Shown piece after piece: positions 40,901-51,439 of a DNA stretch of 64,000 nucleotides (the first letter of the stretch is position 1; each line of letters starts with the position of its first letter). Location: NCBI RefSeq assembly GCF_019393635.1, contig NC_057865.1, forward strand, positions 297,898,385 to 297,962,384, written 5' to 3'. Below the pieces are notes generated by a model, which saw only the letters and a list, made by a program, of their open reading frames with translations, searched no databases and was not told the DNA's origin. Made by a program: the position numbers and the translations under genes. This stretch comes from Dromiciops gliroides (lineage: Eukaryota > Chordata > Mammalia > Microbiotheria > Microbiotheriidae).

Positions 40901-41065
40901 GATTCAGATGATGGAATGGATTCAAAATTATTTTCTCCCCCTCCAAAACGCAGAATGTAGCTCCTAGGAGTCTCATACCAAAACTTCTGAGAGGGGGAAA
41001 GAATTGTAAAGACCACCTAGCCTAACCTTGCCTGAAGAAGCAGTTCAATCCATGAATTCAACAAA
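40901..41065. other. Unassigned sequence with short direct repeat
   Basis: CAGATGATGGAATGGATTCA occurs twice back to back at about 40887 and 40905. Nothing else recognised. Confidence 0.5.
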
Positions 41066-41069
41066 CATT

Positions 41070-41400
41070 TTTTAGAATCCGAGAATCTCAGAGAATTGGA
41101 AGGGCATTAAATATGGCCTAGACCAACACCTTCTTGGACAAATCTCCACCACCCTCCAGTATACTGGCAAAGATTAGTCATCCTTCACTTGAAGATCATC
41201 ATTGAGAGGAAAGCTCACTATTCTGGATTTTTCTACATTTAGGACATTCTCTCTCTCTATCTGCCCCTCCTCCCTCAGTTTATCATTTAGTCCAAATCTG
41301 CCAAATGAAACTTCTATCTATTCATTCTAGTTCTATCTTCATTTTGGGGTCAAATCAGACAAGTTGAGTCCCTCTTCCACAGTGTGGCCGATATGAAGAA
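41070..41400 (-). mobile_element. L3/CR1-type LINE 3' end
   Basis: GAGAATTGGAAGGGCATTAA, GACCAACACCTTCTTGGACA, TCACTTGAAGATCATCATTG, and a block with CTAGTTCTATCTTCATTTTG GGGTC follow reverse L3 order. Confidence 0.7.
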
Positions 41401-41599
41401 AGACACTTGACTTGAGTTTATGGACATCTTGGAAATACATCTTCATGGATCCCTCATCTATCTCTAACATCCTAAATAGTCATCAGAATATGAAAGCGTA
41501 GAAAAATGGGAATGGAACGGTCATAGGGACCCAAGAAAACTGGCCTTTTCCCCCCACTGTATCCCGAACTTTGAATTTGGGGTGTGGCACAGAAGCAGT

Positions 41600-41800
41600 A
41601 TGTTGTTATGAAAAGAGATATTTATTCATAGTTAAAGTAGCTACTTTTGAGTCCTGACTTCGGTATTTACAATATGTGTGACTTTAGATAAGTTACTTCC
41701 CGCCCGGTGTGTGGGTGGGAATCTGTTTACTGCTTTTTAAACTTAAGGAGGTTGAACTAGATGACCTCTTAGGTCCCTTTTCACTTGTAAATTCTGCAGT
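41600..41800 (+). mobile_element. MIR/Ther-type SINE
   Basis: TTGAGTCCTGACTTCGGTAT, GTGTGACTTTAGATAAGTTA and GAACTAGATGACCTCTTAGG. Confidence 0.7.
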
Positions 41801-41844
41801 TCCTGGATCCTTGGCCCTTTCCCTATGGATATGTCAATCAATTC

Positions 41845-41975
41845 ATGTGGTTAGGATAGAATGTAAGCTTCCTGAGAGTAAGGAATGTTTCTCTTTTGTT
41901 TCTGTATTCTTAGAAGCTAGCACAATGCCGACACATAGTAGGGATCTACTAAATGTTTATCGATTGATTGCTAGC
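41845..41975 (+). mobile_element. L2 LINE 3' end
   Basis: AGAATGTAAGCTTCCTGAGA, TAGCACAATGCCGACACATA and TGTTTATCGATTGATTG. Confidence 0.85.
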
Positions 41976-42039
41976 TTTCAGATCTTTCATTTTGGAGCCA
42001 CAGAAGAAGGACTAGATGAGGAATGAGGAGCCCTGGATT

Positions 42040-42245
42040 CTGGTCAAACCCAAACAGAGACTACCAATAACAAACACTATCACTATCACCCACTCTTCCA
42101 GACACTCAGTTGGAAAGAACCTTTGAAGTCATTTAGTCCAACTTCTACCCACACCAAATAACCTCCTCTCTCTGGGAGTCAGTTACTTTCTTTGCAAAGT
42201 GAGAGATGAAGTTTGGCATCCTCTGAAGTGCCTTTCAGGGGCTTG
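42040..42245. mobile_element. Old L3-like and MIR-like pieces
   Basis: CAGTTGGAAAGAACCTTTGA and TTAGTCCAACTTCTACCCAC (reverse L3 end), then TCTTTGCAAAGTGAGAGATG (MIR-like). Confidence 0.45.
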
Positions 42246-42249
42246 GCAT

Positions 42250-43130
42250 GCTTAATATACTAGGTTGCTTATAGGCACCATTGCCAGGGTGTGGATCAAA
42301 GACAAGGAACCCTGTGGATTTCATCCTGGGTTATATGCATTTCAGGCTTACATCCTGGCTTTAATCATTAATCCTGCTGCCACTGAACCCTGGAATGAGC
42401 TGGGCCCAATATCTGAGGACTCACATTCCAAATTCTGGTTCTTAAATCAAGCTGATAAGAGAGCCATTGCAGATGGGGCTTTCAGGCCATGAAGACAGTT
42501 GTGGGAGTGTGCCCATTTGAATCTTTACTCCCTAGTTGAGAAGGCAGAAACTCTGGAGGATTTCTGATCCTGGGGCTCACAGCACAAAGAATGGACTTGA
42601 GATCTTGGCTTAACCTCAGGAATGGAGTTTGGGAGCCAGTATGAACTGGATCTCAGGATGCTTTCTCCAGGCTTGGGGGCTTGATCTCTGGCAGGCACTT
42701 CTGGCCTATCCACTGCTAGCCTAGCACAGAGCAGGATCAAGAGAATGGGCAGGCTGCTGCCATTGCAGGTCCTCATTTCTCTCCAACCTGGAGTATGAGC
42801 CTGGCATCTCACTGGCATAGCTGGGCCACATACATCACTCCCTCTGCTCCCTCCCCCCTTGTAGCCCAGGGCAGCAGTGAATAGGAGCAGATATAGAGGG
42901 AGGGAGGGGCTGCTCCAATGACAAGAGTTTTGAAATGTCTCAGTGTTCCATTGGTTGTGTGGTCTTTGCTCTGTGGGCACTCCCTTCCCCAGTGCCAATG
43001 GGGCCTATTTACAGTGATTTTTATGCATTAGTTTTCATAAACTTCCCAGAAAAGAGCTATTCTGGCAGCTATATTCTGCTTGTTTTCATGTTTGCTAAAT
43101 TCCAGTGGCTGAAGCATGATAAAAGGGTGC
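42250..43130. other. Repeat-poor sequence, about 0.9 kb
   Basis: No repeat recognised. A 157-codon minus-strand frame (42998-42525) is the second longest in the window but contains no recognisable domain, signal or neighbours. 42990-43110 (TTTTTATGCATTAGTTTTCA) is AT-rich and enhancer-like. I leave it unassigned. Confidence 0.35.
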
Positions 43131-43220
43131 ATTCAGAGGGCTTTGTAACCTTTTTCCACTTGAGACCCCTTTTGCCTGAGAAATTTTGATACGATCCCAG
43201 GTATATAGGTATATAAAATA

Positions 43221-43403
43221 GGTACACATAACCTTTTTTTTTTTTTTTTTTGCGGGGCAATGGGGGTTAAGTGACTTGCCCAGGGTCACACAGCTAGTAA
43301 GTGTCAAGTGTCTGAGGCCGGATTTGAACTCAGGTACTCCTGAGTCCAAGGCCGGTGATTTATCCACTGCGCCACCTAGCTGTCCTGGTACACATAACCT
43401 TTT
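43221..43403 (-). mobile_element. WSINE1-type SINE with 17-base target duplication
   Basis: Poly-T, TTGCGGGGCAATGGGGGTTA, GGCCGGATTTGAACTCAGGT and CGCCACCTAGCTGTCC. GGTACACATAACCTTTT at 43221-43237 is repeated at 43387-43403. Several CpGs are intact. Confidence 0.96.
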
Positions 43404-43839
43404 ACTGCTTTTTTATCATAAAAGTATTTTATTATTTTTTCAGTGACATGTAAAGATAGTTTTCAGCATTTGTTTTTATAAGATCTCTGGTTCCAAATTT
43501 TTCTCCCTCCTCTCCTTCCCTCCTCCCCAAGACAGAAAGCAATCTAATAGAGGTTATATATGTACAATCACATTAAACATATTTCTGTATTAGTCATTTT
43601 GTTAAAGAAGTATCAGAACACAAAGGGAAAATCTCAAAAAAGAAAACAAAAACAAAAAATAGAAACAGTATGGTTCAGTCTGAATCCTGATTCCACAGTT
43701 CTTTTTTTTCTGTATGTGGAGACCATTTTCCATCACGAGTCTTTTGGAATTATCTTGGATCATTGTATTGCTGAGAAGAGTTGATTATCACACAGTGTCA
43801 TTGATACTGTGTACAGTATTCTCCCCACAACCTTTTACT
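43396..43839 (-). mobile_element. 5'-truncated L1-type 3' UTR with target duplication
   Basis: In reverse orientation, a TATTTTATTATTTTTTCAGT tail side is followed by GACATGTAAAGATAGTTTTC, a CT-rich tract, GTTATATATGTACAATCACA, AGTATGGTTCAGTCTGAATC and GGATCATTGTATTGCTGAGA. The same blocks occur at 60650-61225, so it is a family; resemblance to marsupial L1 3' UTR is my basis for the class. AACCTTTTACT at 43396-43406 and 43829-43839 frames it. Confidence 0.7.
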
Positions 43840-43919
43840 ATTACCAAATTTTTCCTGACTCCCACATGACCCCTTATGGGGGTCACAACCCACAGTTTAA
43901 GAAGTTTTGCATTAGAAGA

Positions 43920-44195
43920 CTAGGGATATAGATGACATAGTGTGTTTATAGAAGTGACTTAGCAGGCTTATGTTGCTGCCTCCTGGTATGTCTTCAGACA
44001 CTTGAGCTACTCATTCATTCTTTCCTCTTCCCCCCTGAATCCTAGGAGAGGATCCTGGGAGAGGCTAAGGTCTGGTGTGTGATTTTGATTCCATTCAATT
44101 CAATTGACCTCAACTCTGCAACACTTGCTGCAAACTCTTGTGTTGGGTGGCTATGTAAGTCATTCAGGTGGGTAGAGATGAGGACCTGGTATTGG
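43920..44195. other. Unassigned sequence
   Basis: Nothing recognised. Confidence 0.35.
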
Positions 44196-44199
44196 ATTG

Positions 44200-44525
44200 T
44201 GGCTGTGGGAGTGGGGAGAAAGTAAGAGATAAAAGAGATATTATGGAAGTAGAATTGATAAGGCTTGGCAACTGATTTTGAGGGCCAAGGGATAGGTCAG
44301 AAATGATTAGAAATTCAAAGTCTGAATGATGGGAAAGACTGTAGTATTATCACCATAAATAGGGAAGTCAGAAGGTGGAACAGTTTGGAATGATAATATG
44401 TTCCATTTAGGATATGTTGAGCTTGAGGTGTCAATAGAATAACCAGATAGGATTTCATATATTTCTCTCAGGAGAGAGGAAGACAGGGGTCAGAGTCCAG
44501 GGTGTCCATGGATCAAAAGCAGCTC
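44200..44525 (-). mobile_element. L2 LINE fragment (coding region)
   Basis: AAGGCTTGGCAACTGATTTT, AATAGGGAAGTCAGAAGGTG and ATATGTTGAGCTTGAGGTGT are reverse-complement blocks of the L2 reverse-transcriptase region. Confidence 0.65.
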
Positions 44526-44639
44526 AAGATGGCAGATCTAATGTGTAATGATCTCAGGGCAGCATTTGTGCCTCTGTGAAGTTTTTTAATATTCTTTTGA
44601 GTGTGGGTACCCTGGGGTCCAATGGTGGGTACCATAGTC

Positions 44640-44760
44640 AGAAGGACATGAAAGGCTTAGAAAGACCTGGGTTTGAGTTCCAAATACTACCTTTACCACC
44701 TGTGTGACACAGATAAAGTCAATTAACCTCTCTGGACTTCAATGGGGGAGAATGCAAAAC
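44640..44760 (+). mobile_element. MIR-type SINE fragment
   Basis: GACCTGGGTTTGAGTTCCAA and CTGTGTGACACAGATAAAGT. Confidence 0.7.
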
Positions 44761-44761
44761 A

Positions 44762-46285
44762 AAAATAGCAATCAATCCATAGTCATTTATTAAGCAATTA
44801 CTCCATGCCAGGCATTGTCCTAAATGCTCAAGATATAAAGACCAAAATGAGGCAACCACTGTCTCCAAGGAGCTAGATCATATTAAGAGAATGAGCACAT
44901 AGATATTATACACAAAGTAAACATAAAGGCACCTGGAGCTATGTATGCCCTAGGGAAAAAGGGCCGCAGATACAGCTCACAAAGACCTTGTGATATCCTG
45001 CAGGAAGCAGGAAGAGGCACCAACTGGCAACTGTGTTACTTACACCCCCAAGTAGGCCTCAAATGAAGTGTAGTCTGAGAATACCTTTGCCATGCCGTGA
45101 CTGACCAGGGTGATGAGTGCCTGTGGGACTGAGGCTGTATCCTGGGAAAAGAGCAAGAACAGAAGTGAATAGGGAAAAAAAGAGAAGTGAGTAGCAACTG
45201 TGTAGCTCTGACAATAGAATGGGGTCACAGATCCAGCTTACAGTTTAGTCTGAAGCCTGCAGCAGCTCAATAACCAGGTCTGGGAATTCAGTCAAAGGAG
45301 GAATCTGCATTCCTGACACTGAGCCCACAAAATCTTCAAAATAACTGGTCTGATCCAGAGTAAAGTTTGGTTTCTTGCCCCAAGCTATGCAAGCCCCTGA
45401 GTCAAGACTGGGTGTGAGCAATACAGCTATAAATTTGATCCTAATGGCTCAAAGAAGTCAATGACTCCATGAGACAACAAGAAGTACTGTAACAGTCAAA
45501 AGACTGAAAAAATGGAAGAAAATGTAAAATACCTCATATTAAAAAAAAAACTGAATCAGAAAATAAATGGTTTTTGACTGAAAACAATATATAGAAGGTG
45601 ATTTTGGAGAGAGGGCCATAGCCTCTGGGGAAGTCAGGAAAGGCTGCATGTAGAAGGTGATGCTTGAGCAGACTGAGTCTTCAAGGAAACCAGGTATTCC
45701 CAGAGACAAAGGTAGTAAGGGAGTGCCTTCCAGGCATGACAGACAAGGGCAAAGACATGGAGATGGGGGATGAAGTATCACGTGTGAAGAAAAACAGGAT
45801 GGTCAGTTTGACAGGATTTTAGAGCATGTGAAAAGGGGATAATGTATGATCAGTTTGGGAAAGTAGGATAGTCTGTTTATGAAAAGATTTAAGTGCCAGA
45901 CATAGGACTTTATATCTGATCCTAGAGGCAATAGTGAATCACTGGAGTTTATTGAGTAAGGGGGAATTTGGTGAACCCTGCACTTTCAGAAAATCACTGT
46001 GATTGCTCTGTGTACACTGTGGGCAGAGCCGGGGAGACCAATCTGAAGGCCACTGCAACAATTCAGGTGAGGGGCAGTGAGTGTCTGAACAGGGTAATGG
46101 CTTGTGAGTATAGAGGAATAAGATGCAGACGATATTGTTGGGGCAGCAACAGCTGGTCTGGTACATGGGTAGATTTAGGAGGTGAGGGAGGATGAGGATA
46201 TGCAATCACCTCTTGAGGAGCATATTAATGAACTGCAGCCTTGCAGATAAACCCAGACAGGAAGGAAACTACTGGTGAATGTTGC
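44762..46285 (-). mobile_element. L2 LINE, long fragment split by an L1 piece
   Basis: Reverse L2 begins with GTCATTTATTAAGCAATTAC and CTCCATGCCAGGCATTGTCC (44780-44930). It resumes at about 45595 with CTGCATGTAGAAGGTGATGC, CCTTCCAGGCATGACAGACA, TTTATATCTGATCCTAGAGG and CAATCTGAAGGCCACTGCAA. The order is collinear with L2, so the intervening block (about 44945-45585) is an insertion. Confidence 0.75.
44945..45585 (+). mobile_element. L1 5' fragment with ORF1 piece, inside L2
   Basis: 45430-45575 encodes, across small frameshifts, LKEVNDSMRQQEV and MEENVKYLI, the same ORF1 segment as EANDSM...YLI in the minus-strand L1 at the left edge. 45190-45430 would then be L1 5' UTR or early ORF1; 44945-45190 is less certain. 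A 5' piece without the 3' end is unusual for L1, which is normally truncated at its 5' end. Confidence 0.6.
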
Positions 46286-46359
46286 CCTGGATGGAGGTAA
46301 CAACTGGGATGCCATGATCACCTAGAAGGCAGAGTGGGGGGCAGGGATGCTCATTTCTT

Positions 46360-46450
46360 TTGTCAGCAGGTTAAGTAGTTTGCCTAAGGTCACACAGCAA
46401 GTTCATCGACAACCTAGGGGGTTAACCTGGGTCTGAGGATACCTAACTTA
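46360..46450 (-). mobile_element. MIR-type SINE fragment
   Basis: AGTTTGCCTAAGGTCACACA and GTTAACCTGGGTCTGAGGAT. Confidence 0.65.
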
Positions 46451-47270
46451 GTCCTTCCCATGTCAATTTATTTTTCTTGTCCTAACTTGATCTGATGTAT
46501 GATAAGCCTGCATTCATTGATTGCTAACTCTGCAATCTGGTCAAACGATTCATCTTATTTTAATTTCCAGATTCCCATTTGCACATGGAGGCAGTACAGG
46601 CAGCAGTGGGATGATGAATGGTTCCCTTGAGCATTAATGAAACATTGGGGGATTAGGGACACTGAGAACATAACCCATCTATAGAAATGGCATCCCAGGC
46701 TTAGCTGGTTAATCCTCTGTTAGCCTTCCTCCCATAGTCAAAGGCAGTGGGAGTTGTGGGCAGAATTGTTGGTGGTTGTCATGACAATAATGTGGTCCAA
46801 CTCATGCCCCCAGAACACCTTTCCTCTCCACAAACCAGAGAAGAAGGTCAGTGCCTTGGATGTGGATGGGAGTCCTACCTTCCAATATTCAGCTTTCTGT
46901 CCATATCTATGCTTCAAAAAAGTTCTAAGCATTTGTCTAGTGGTTAGAGTCTGCCACAAGGCCACATATTGGACCAGAGTAGTTCCCTTTCCTTCTTTTC
47001 ATGTCCAGTATGAGCCTTCTCCATCTCTCTGACCTGAGGCAGCTGTCTCACTAGATTCCTTTGGCCGCAAGAAGGATCAACACAGAGGGGGTGGGGATGG
47101 CTCAGGGCAGCATATCCTTCATATTAGAAATGCAAATGAGTTAGCAGGTATTGATGATGGACAGGTATGTAATTGGGGTATACAGGGCAGCTTTATGCTT
47201 ATTGGGTGGTTTCTTGGCCACTGTAAATCAGAACTGAGTTCTGGAGGGTTTGACAGGGAATAACAACAAT
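46451..47270. other. Unassigned sequence, about 0.8 kb
   Basis: Overlapping frames at 46738-47032 on both strands have no motif. No repeat recognised. Confidence 0.4.
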
Positions 47271-47274
47271 AACA

Positions 47275-47650
47275 ATGCCTATGACAACAATTTCATAGGG
47301 ATTCATTATTCAAGTGCCTTTGAGATGCCAGGAACTGGAGTGGGTGCTAGGGATGCAAAGGCAAAGGGAAACTGCCCCTGTCCTCAAGGATTTCCATTCT
47401 TTCAGAGGAAACCATATGTGTATATATCTATATCTATCTATCTATATATCTACATAAATCAATTTACTAAGAAAAACAAAGGCAATTTTCAGGGACAGGG
47501 ATGGCAAAAGCACCTGGGGAGAGAGACAGAGCCTTTCCTATACATACCAGGCACTGTACAAGCCTCTAGCAAGACCGATACATTCAAGGGAGATAGTCCC
47601 TGTCCTTGAAAAGAGCTTATATTTTAAAATGGGAAGACAGTAAATAAAGG
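47275..47650 (-). mobile_element. L2 LINE 3' region, two copies
   Basis: TTGAGATGCCAGGAACTGGA, GGGATGCAAAGGCAAAGGGA, TGTCCTCAAGGATTTCCATT; a second start at 47540 with CAGGCACTGTACAAGCCTCT and GTCCCTGTCCTTGAAAAGAG. A TATC repeat (47425-47450) lies between. Confidence 0.7.
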
Positions 47651-47689
47651 GGAGCTGGAAATGGTATGCAATCTCCATAGCATTTCATG

Positions 47690-47890
47690 GAGAAGGAAGT
47701 GAAGAGGTATGGAAATTAAGAGGTATGAAGCTAAGGGTTGAGTGACTTGTTGGAGATAGAACAGTAAATGGGGAGCTTGAAGTCAAATCTGGGTGATACA
47801 ATGGAGCTAGAGGAGATGTTAGAGATTATATTGTACAACTCTCATTTTATAGATGAGGAAACGGAGATCTTGAGAAGCCAAGTTATGGAA
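47690..47890 (-). mobile_element. Old reverse SINE
   Basis: GAGATGTTAGAGATTATATT and TTTTATAGATGAGGAAACGG. Confidence 0.6.
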
Positions 47891-47894
47891 TTTG

Positions 47895-48325
47895 GGTCCA
47901 CCTCTAGCCCTGTTGTGAATGGGCCTTGAATTATTCCCAATCCATCACATGATTACCTTGGGTGAACCTCACTCTCTTCTTCCATGAAAGGAAGATGGCA
48001 GGTCCAGTGGTTTCTAGGGTCACTCCTGGAAGTGCTAACATTCTGGACTTACTGCAATTTTTTTTTTCTTATCTAAGGGTCATCTTGGCTCCAATGCACT
48101 GTGCCTCCATAAGCTTTCAATCTATAGTTAGAGACATGAGTGTTAGTAATTTTTATTCTTGAAAATGTGGCATCCAGTGCTTGTGGCCCCAGTACATACC
48201 TCATCCTTGTCAGGGCAAAGATGGCGGTGGTAGCAGACTGGCTGGCTTTGGTCAAGATGGATAGAAAAGAATCAATATTTAGGGCACAACTTTCTCATCC
48301 CTAAATGGAAAGACTAACATTTCTA
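47895..48325. other. Unassigned sequence
   Basis: Nothing recognised; short frames only. Confidence 0.35.
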
Positions 48326-48329
48326 AAGT

Positions 48330-48515
48330 CATCAACAGTGTGGAAAGAATGCTGAGGTTTGGGAATCTAGGGACCTGCATCCTAGTTATGGCTCTGGACC
48401 TTGTATGACCTTAATAAAATCATTTCAACTTCATGGTCCTTAGTTCCCCTTATGGGAAATGTTTGGACCAAATCATCCTTAATATCCTTTTTAGCTCTAA
48501 GAGACTATATATGCA
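48330..48515 (+). mobile_element. MIR/Ther-type SINE
   Basis: GTGTGGAAAGAATGCTGAGG, TTGTATGACCTTAATAAAAT and GTTTGGACCAAATCATCCTT. Confidence 0.65.
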
Positions 48516-48529
48516 TTTATATATAATGA

Positions 48530-48605
48530 ATCTGTGGTGTGTGTGTATGTATGTGTGTGTGTATGTGTTTATTTAAAAAATTTTCCCAGATTAAAAAAAA
48601 AAAGT
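48530..48605. repeat. TG-rich and A-rich low complexity
   Basis: GTGTGTATGTATGTGTGTG at 48538-48565, then a run of about 12 A at 48592-48603. Confidence 0.85.
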
Positions 48606-49075
48606 TTTCTGTTTTTCTTCTACACAAGTTTCTTTGCATGATGGAGTCAGGCTAGGTATCTTGCAGGTGGTGGTTTTTCATTCTCTGTTGATGAGGTTTT
48701 AATTGTGTCATTACAACAGATACTCTGACAATCGCTGGGTAATTTGGAAGTTTGATAACAGTGTGGGCGTTGATGTCAAGGAGACGCTGACTTACACACT
48801 GGCAAAAGGAAGCAAGGCTCTTACAGCTCCTGGAAGGGTTATGAAAAGTGAAAAGCCCAAAATAAATGGGGGAGAAAAGCGTGAGAATGGCCCAAAAGAA
48901 GAAACTCTAAACCAATGAATCAATCAATCTGCAAGTTTTTATTAAGTTATTTATTAAAATGTATAAATTGCTATTCTAAGCTCTGAAATATCGGAGCTTA
49001 CAGGCTTAGTCTATAGGAACTGGGAGTGGTGGGAGCTGGTTAGAGATGACCATACATCACTGATGCTGGAAAAGT
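48606..49075. other. Repeat-poor stretch with a 71-codon frame
   Basis: 48703-48918 (plus) is open for 71 codons, lysine-rich at the C-terminal side, with retained CpGs (CAATCGCTGG, GGGCGTTGATG, GAGACGCTG). I recognise no family. The CpG content could mean conserved DNA or an exon, but there is no splice or homology evidence. Confidence 0.28.
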
Positions 49076-49079
49076 CAGT

Positions 49080-49295
49080 GTGACCTCATATCGAGATCAA
49101 TGGACTTGGAGTTCAAAGACCCTGGCTAAGATCCCAACTCAGAACCTAGTTGTGTGGCCTTGGACAAGTCCACTAGTCTTTGGGGGACAGACTGGTCTTT
49201 TTTCTGTAATAAGGATATTATAGAACTTGTACTAGCTGTCCCCCAGGGTCATTGTCTGAAATATTTTAAAAGCACTTGGAAACTAGGAAGTCATA
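49080..49295 (+). mobile_element. MIR-type CORE-SINE
   Basis: CAATGGACTTGGAGTTCAAA, GTTGTGTGGCCTTGGACAAG, TTTCTGTAATAAGGATATTA and TTTTAAAAGCACTTGG. Confidence 0.72.
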
Positions 49296-50035
49296 GAGAA
49301 ATGAAAATCACTAGCATCCCACCAACCTACCAACATGAGAAGCTCAAGAATTTCAAGGGAAGGGCATAGGGAGGAGGTCTCTACATGGACCATCTATAGT
49401 GAGTGGGATCCAATTGGCCAAGATGATAGAAAACATCCTAAGTAAAGGTAGGGGAAGTGGGGACAGATTGCAAGTAAGGAGATAGGTCAGGAAGAAATTG
49501 ACGCCCTGGGGAAAACATGACCAAAGGATGAAGCCGAGAACTGAAAAGAGGAGAGGCAGATGGGAAGGAAATCAGGAAAATTTGGGGAATATTGTGTTGA
49601 TCATAAACTTGTATGCCATTCATGAACATTAGTAGAACTCTTGTTGTCTTGCTAGGTGATGGGAGAAGAATTGTAAATACATACAATATTTAAATATCTT
49701 TTATAATTTAAAAAATTCTAAAAACTCTGCATTCTCTACTCCTGGCAACTGTTTTTCAGAGGGGGAGTCATCTGTTCTGGATGGTTTAGACACTGGCCTT
49801 TTTGAATGTGGGATCTGGCTCATAACTCAGCTATTAAATTTTACCCATGTATTCCTGGAACTAAGTTCTTTGCTCTCTGGGACTTCATCTTGTTGTCTCG
49901 CCCATGGAGACAGCTGAACTTTTAGCTAATTTTCAGCTCTAAATCCTGGGCAAATCTCTAGATTGCAAGAGGGGATTCCTTCCCAAGTAGAGGATCCCAT
50001 AAACTCAGATCTTTTATCCTTCTAGGCTGGTGATT
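49296..50035. other. Unassigned sequence, about 0.7 kb
   Basis: No gene or repeat recognised. Confidence 0.4.
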
Positions 50036-50039
50036 ACTG

Positions 50040-50225
50040 AGGGGCAGCATCATGCAGCAGAAAGAGTTATGGAACTGAGGTCCTAAGACTTGGTTCTAGT
50101 CATGGTTCTGCTGCTGTTGACTTGGCTCCCATCTCTAAGCCTTCATCTTTAAGAGAGAGCTGGTTGTACCCACCAAAGCTATGTGAGGAAAGGCTTTTGT
50201 AGACTGGAAAGTGACATTTTAATGT
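50040..50225 (+). mobile_element. MIR-type CORE-SINE
   Basis: GAGGGGCAGCATCATGCAGC head, GACTTGGTTCTAGTCATGG, then a CATCTTTAAGAGAGAGCTGG core and a tail near 50200. Confidence 0.65.
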
Positions 50226-50835
50226 GGCTTTTCATTTCAGGATAGATATTTCTCGAGAAGGCAGAGTTGGACCATGTCTGGAACATGGTCAGCATTCATC
50301 TTACCTGCTGGCCTCTATCACCTAAGTAAAGGGCAGAATGAAAAATCACTTTGGGGGGAGTGACACTAAGAATGGGATCTTCACGGGCTTGGGGTCTGGG
50401 AGAGCTTCAGTGTTGTATTTATGGAACCTTTTGGCCAGCCAGACTGGAGGAAAGCAAACAGAACTGAGATAAAATAGCATCTACCCTGGGCTCTAGATAA
50501 TATTGCATGTTGAGGGGAACAAACTCTGTGACTGTGTAAATATCACGTTGTCTTGAAGGCAGGCCAGATGAGGCCCTTTGCTGATTTGACAGCATCCTTT
50601 ATCTCTTTTGTGCCTCTTTGGAGGATCATGGGCCTTAGTGTACTTATAAGAGTGACAGCAAATCAGTCACTGGTTCAGGAACAAAAATGAGCATGACAGC
50701 CTGTGCAGGGTGCCTGAACTCATTGGGAAAGTCTCAGTTTCCTCATCTATTAAAGAGGGATACAAAGAAAATAAGTTATAAAAAGGGCCAGAGAATTACA
50801 GCTTGAAGTAAGGGAGTGGATGGGAAAAGTGGGAA
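50226..50835. other. Unassigned sequence, about 0.6 kb
   Basis: Nothing recognised apart from a possible SINE scrap at 50728-50760. Confidence 0.4.
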
Positions 50836-50839
50836 GGGA

Positions 50840-51105
50840 AGGAACAAGCATTTATTAAGTGCCAATAGGCACTTAATAATGTGTCAGGCACTGTGCTAAG
50901 AGATGTATAGGTATTATCTCATCAGATTCTCACAACCCTGTGAGGGAGGCACTCATCATGTCATGTCCATTTTACAGTTGAGGAAATTGAACCAGACAGA
51001 AGTCAAGTGACTTGCTTAGGGTCCTCCAACTGGTAATCCTAAAGCTGGATTTTGTCTCAGGTTTTCCTTACTCCAGGCTCATCACTCTTTCTACTTTACT
51101 ATGTA
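50840..51105 (-). mobile_element. MIR-type CORE-SINE, near full length
   Basis: GCATTTATTAAGTGCCAATA, GTCAGGCACTGTGCTAAGAG, TTTACAGTTGAGGAAATTGA, GTGACTTGCTTAGGGTCCTC. Contains a short inverted duplication near 50855-50875 (TTATTAAGTGCC / GGCACTTAATAA). Confidence 0.85.
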
Positions 51106-51119
51106 ACTATGCAAGGGTC

Positions 51120-51310
51120 CTTAGAGGTAATTGCTCAGGCCATTCCAATTTACATTTGAAGAAACTGAGGTGCATTGAAGGAAGGGGGTCCACCCAAGGT
51201 CATGTAGGTCACCAAAATGCCAAGATCATCTGTTAACATAACTGTCAGGACTAGGAGTCCATCTCAGTTCTTCTGATTCCAAGCCCAGTACACTTTCTAC
51301 TATATGAGGC
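51120..51310 (-). mobile_element. MIR-type CORE-SINE
   Basis: CATTTGAAGAAACTGAGGTG, CCACCCAAGGTCATGTAGGT and TTCTTCTGATTCCAAGCCCA. Confidence 0.75.
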
Positions 51311-51439
51311 TTTATCCCTTCTCCTAAGTCCTTCATAGGGCTATTGGGGAGATCAGATGAATCCCTAATTCTAAGCATGCTTTAGACTTGCAAAGTGCTA
51401 TGGAAATGTCAATTCCTTTGCAGACGTACTCACCCCATT

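Larger units (their letters stand above)
43135..43905. mobile_element. DNA-transposon-like remnant hosting L1 and SINE insertions
   Basis: The two outer parts, 43135-43237 (GTAACCTTTTTCCACTTGAG, ATACGATCCCAGGTATATAG) and 43829-43905 (TGACCCCTTATGGGGGTCAC, AACCCACAGTTTAAGAAG), look like halves of one old element resembling hAT-type MER repeats. The class is a guess from the GGGTCACAACCCACAGTTT end; what is clear is that the halves were separated by the two later insertions. Confidence 0.4.

Noticed and set aside
42525..42998. 157-codon minus-strand frame
   Set aside because: No recognisable domain, signal or homologue. Proline/serine-rich composition fits a chance frame. Kept as unassigned sequence.
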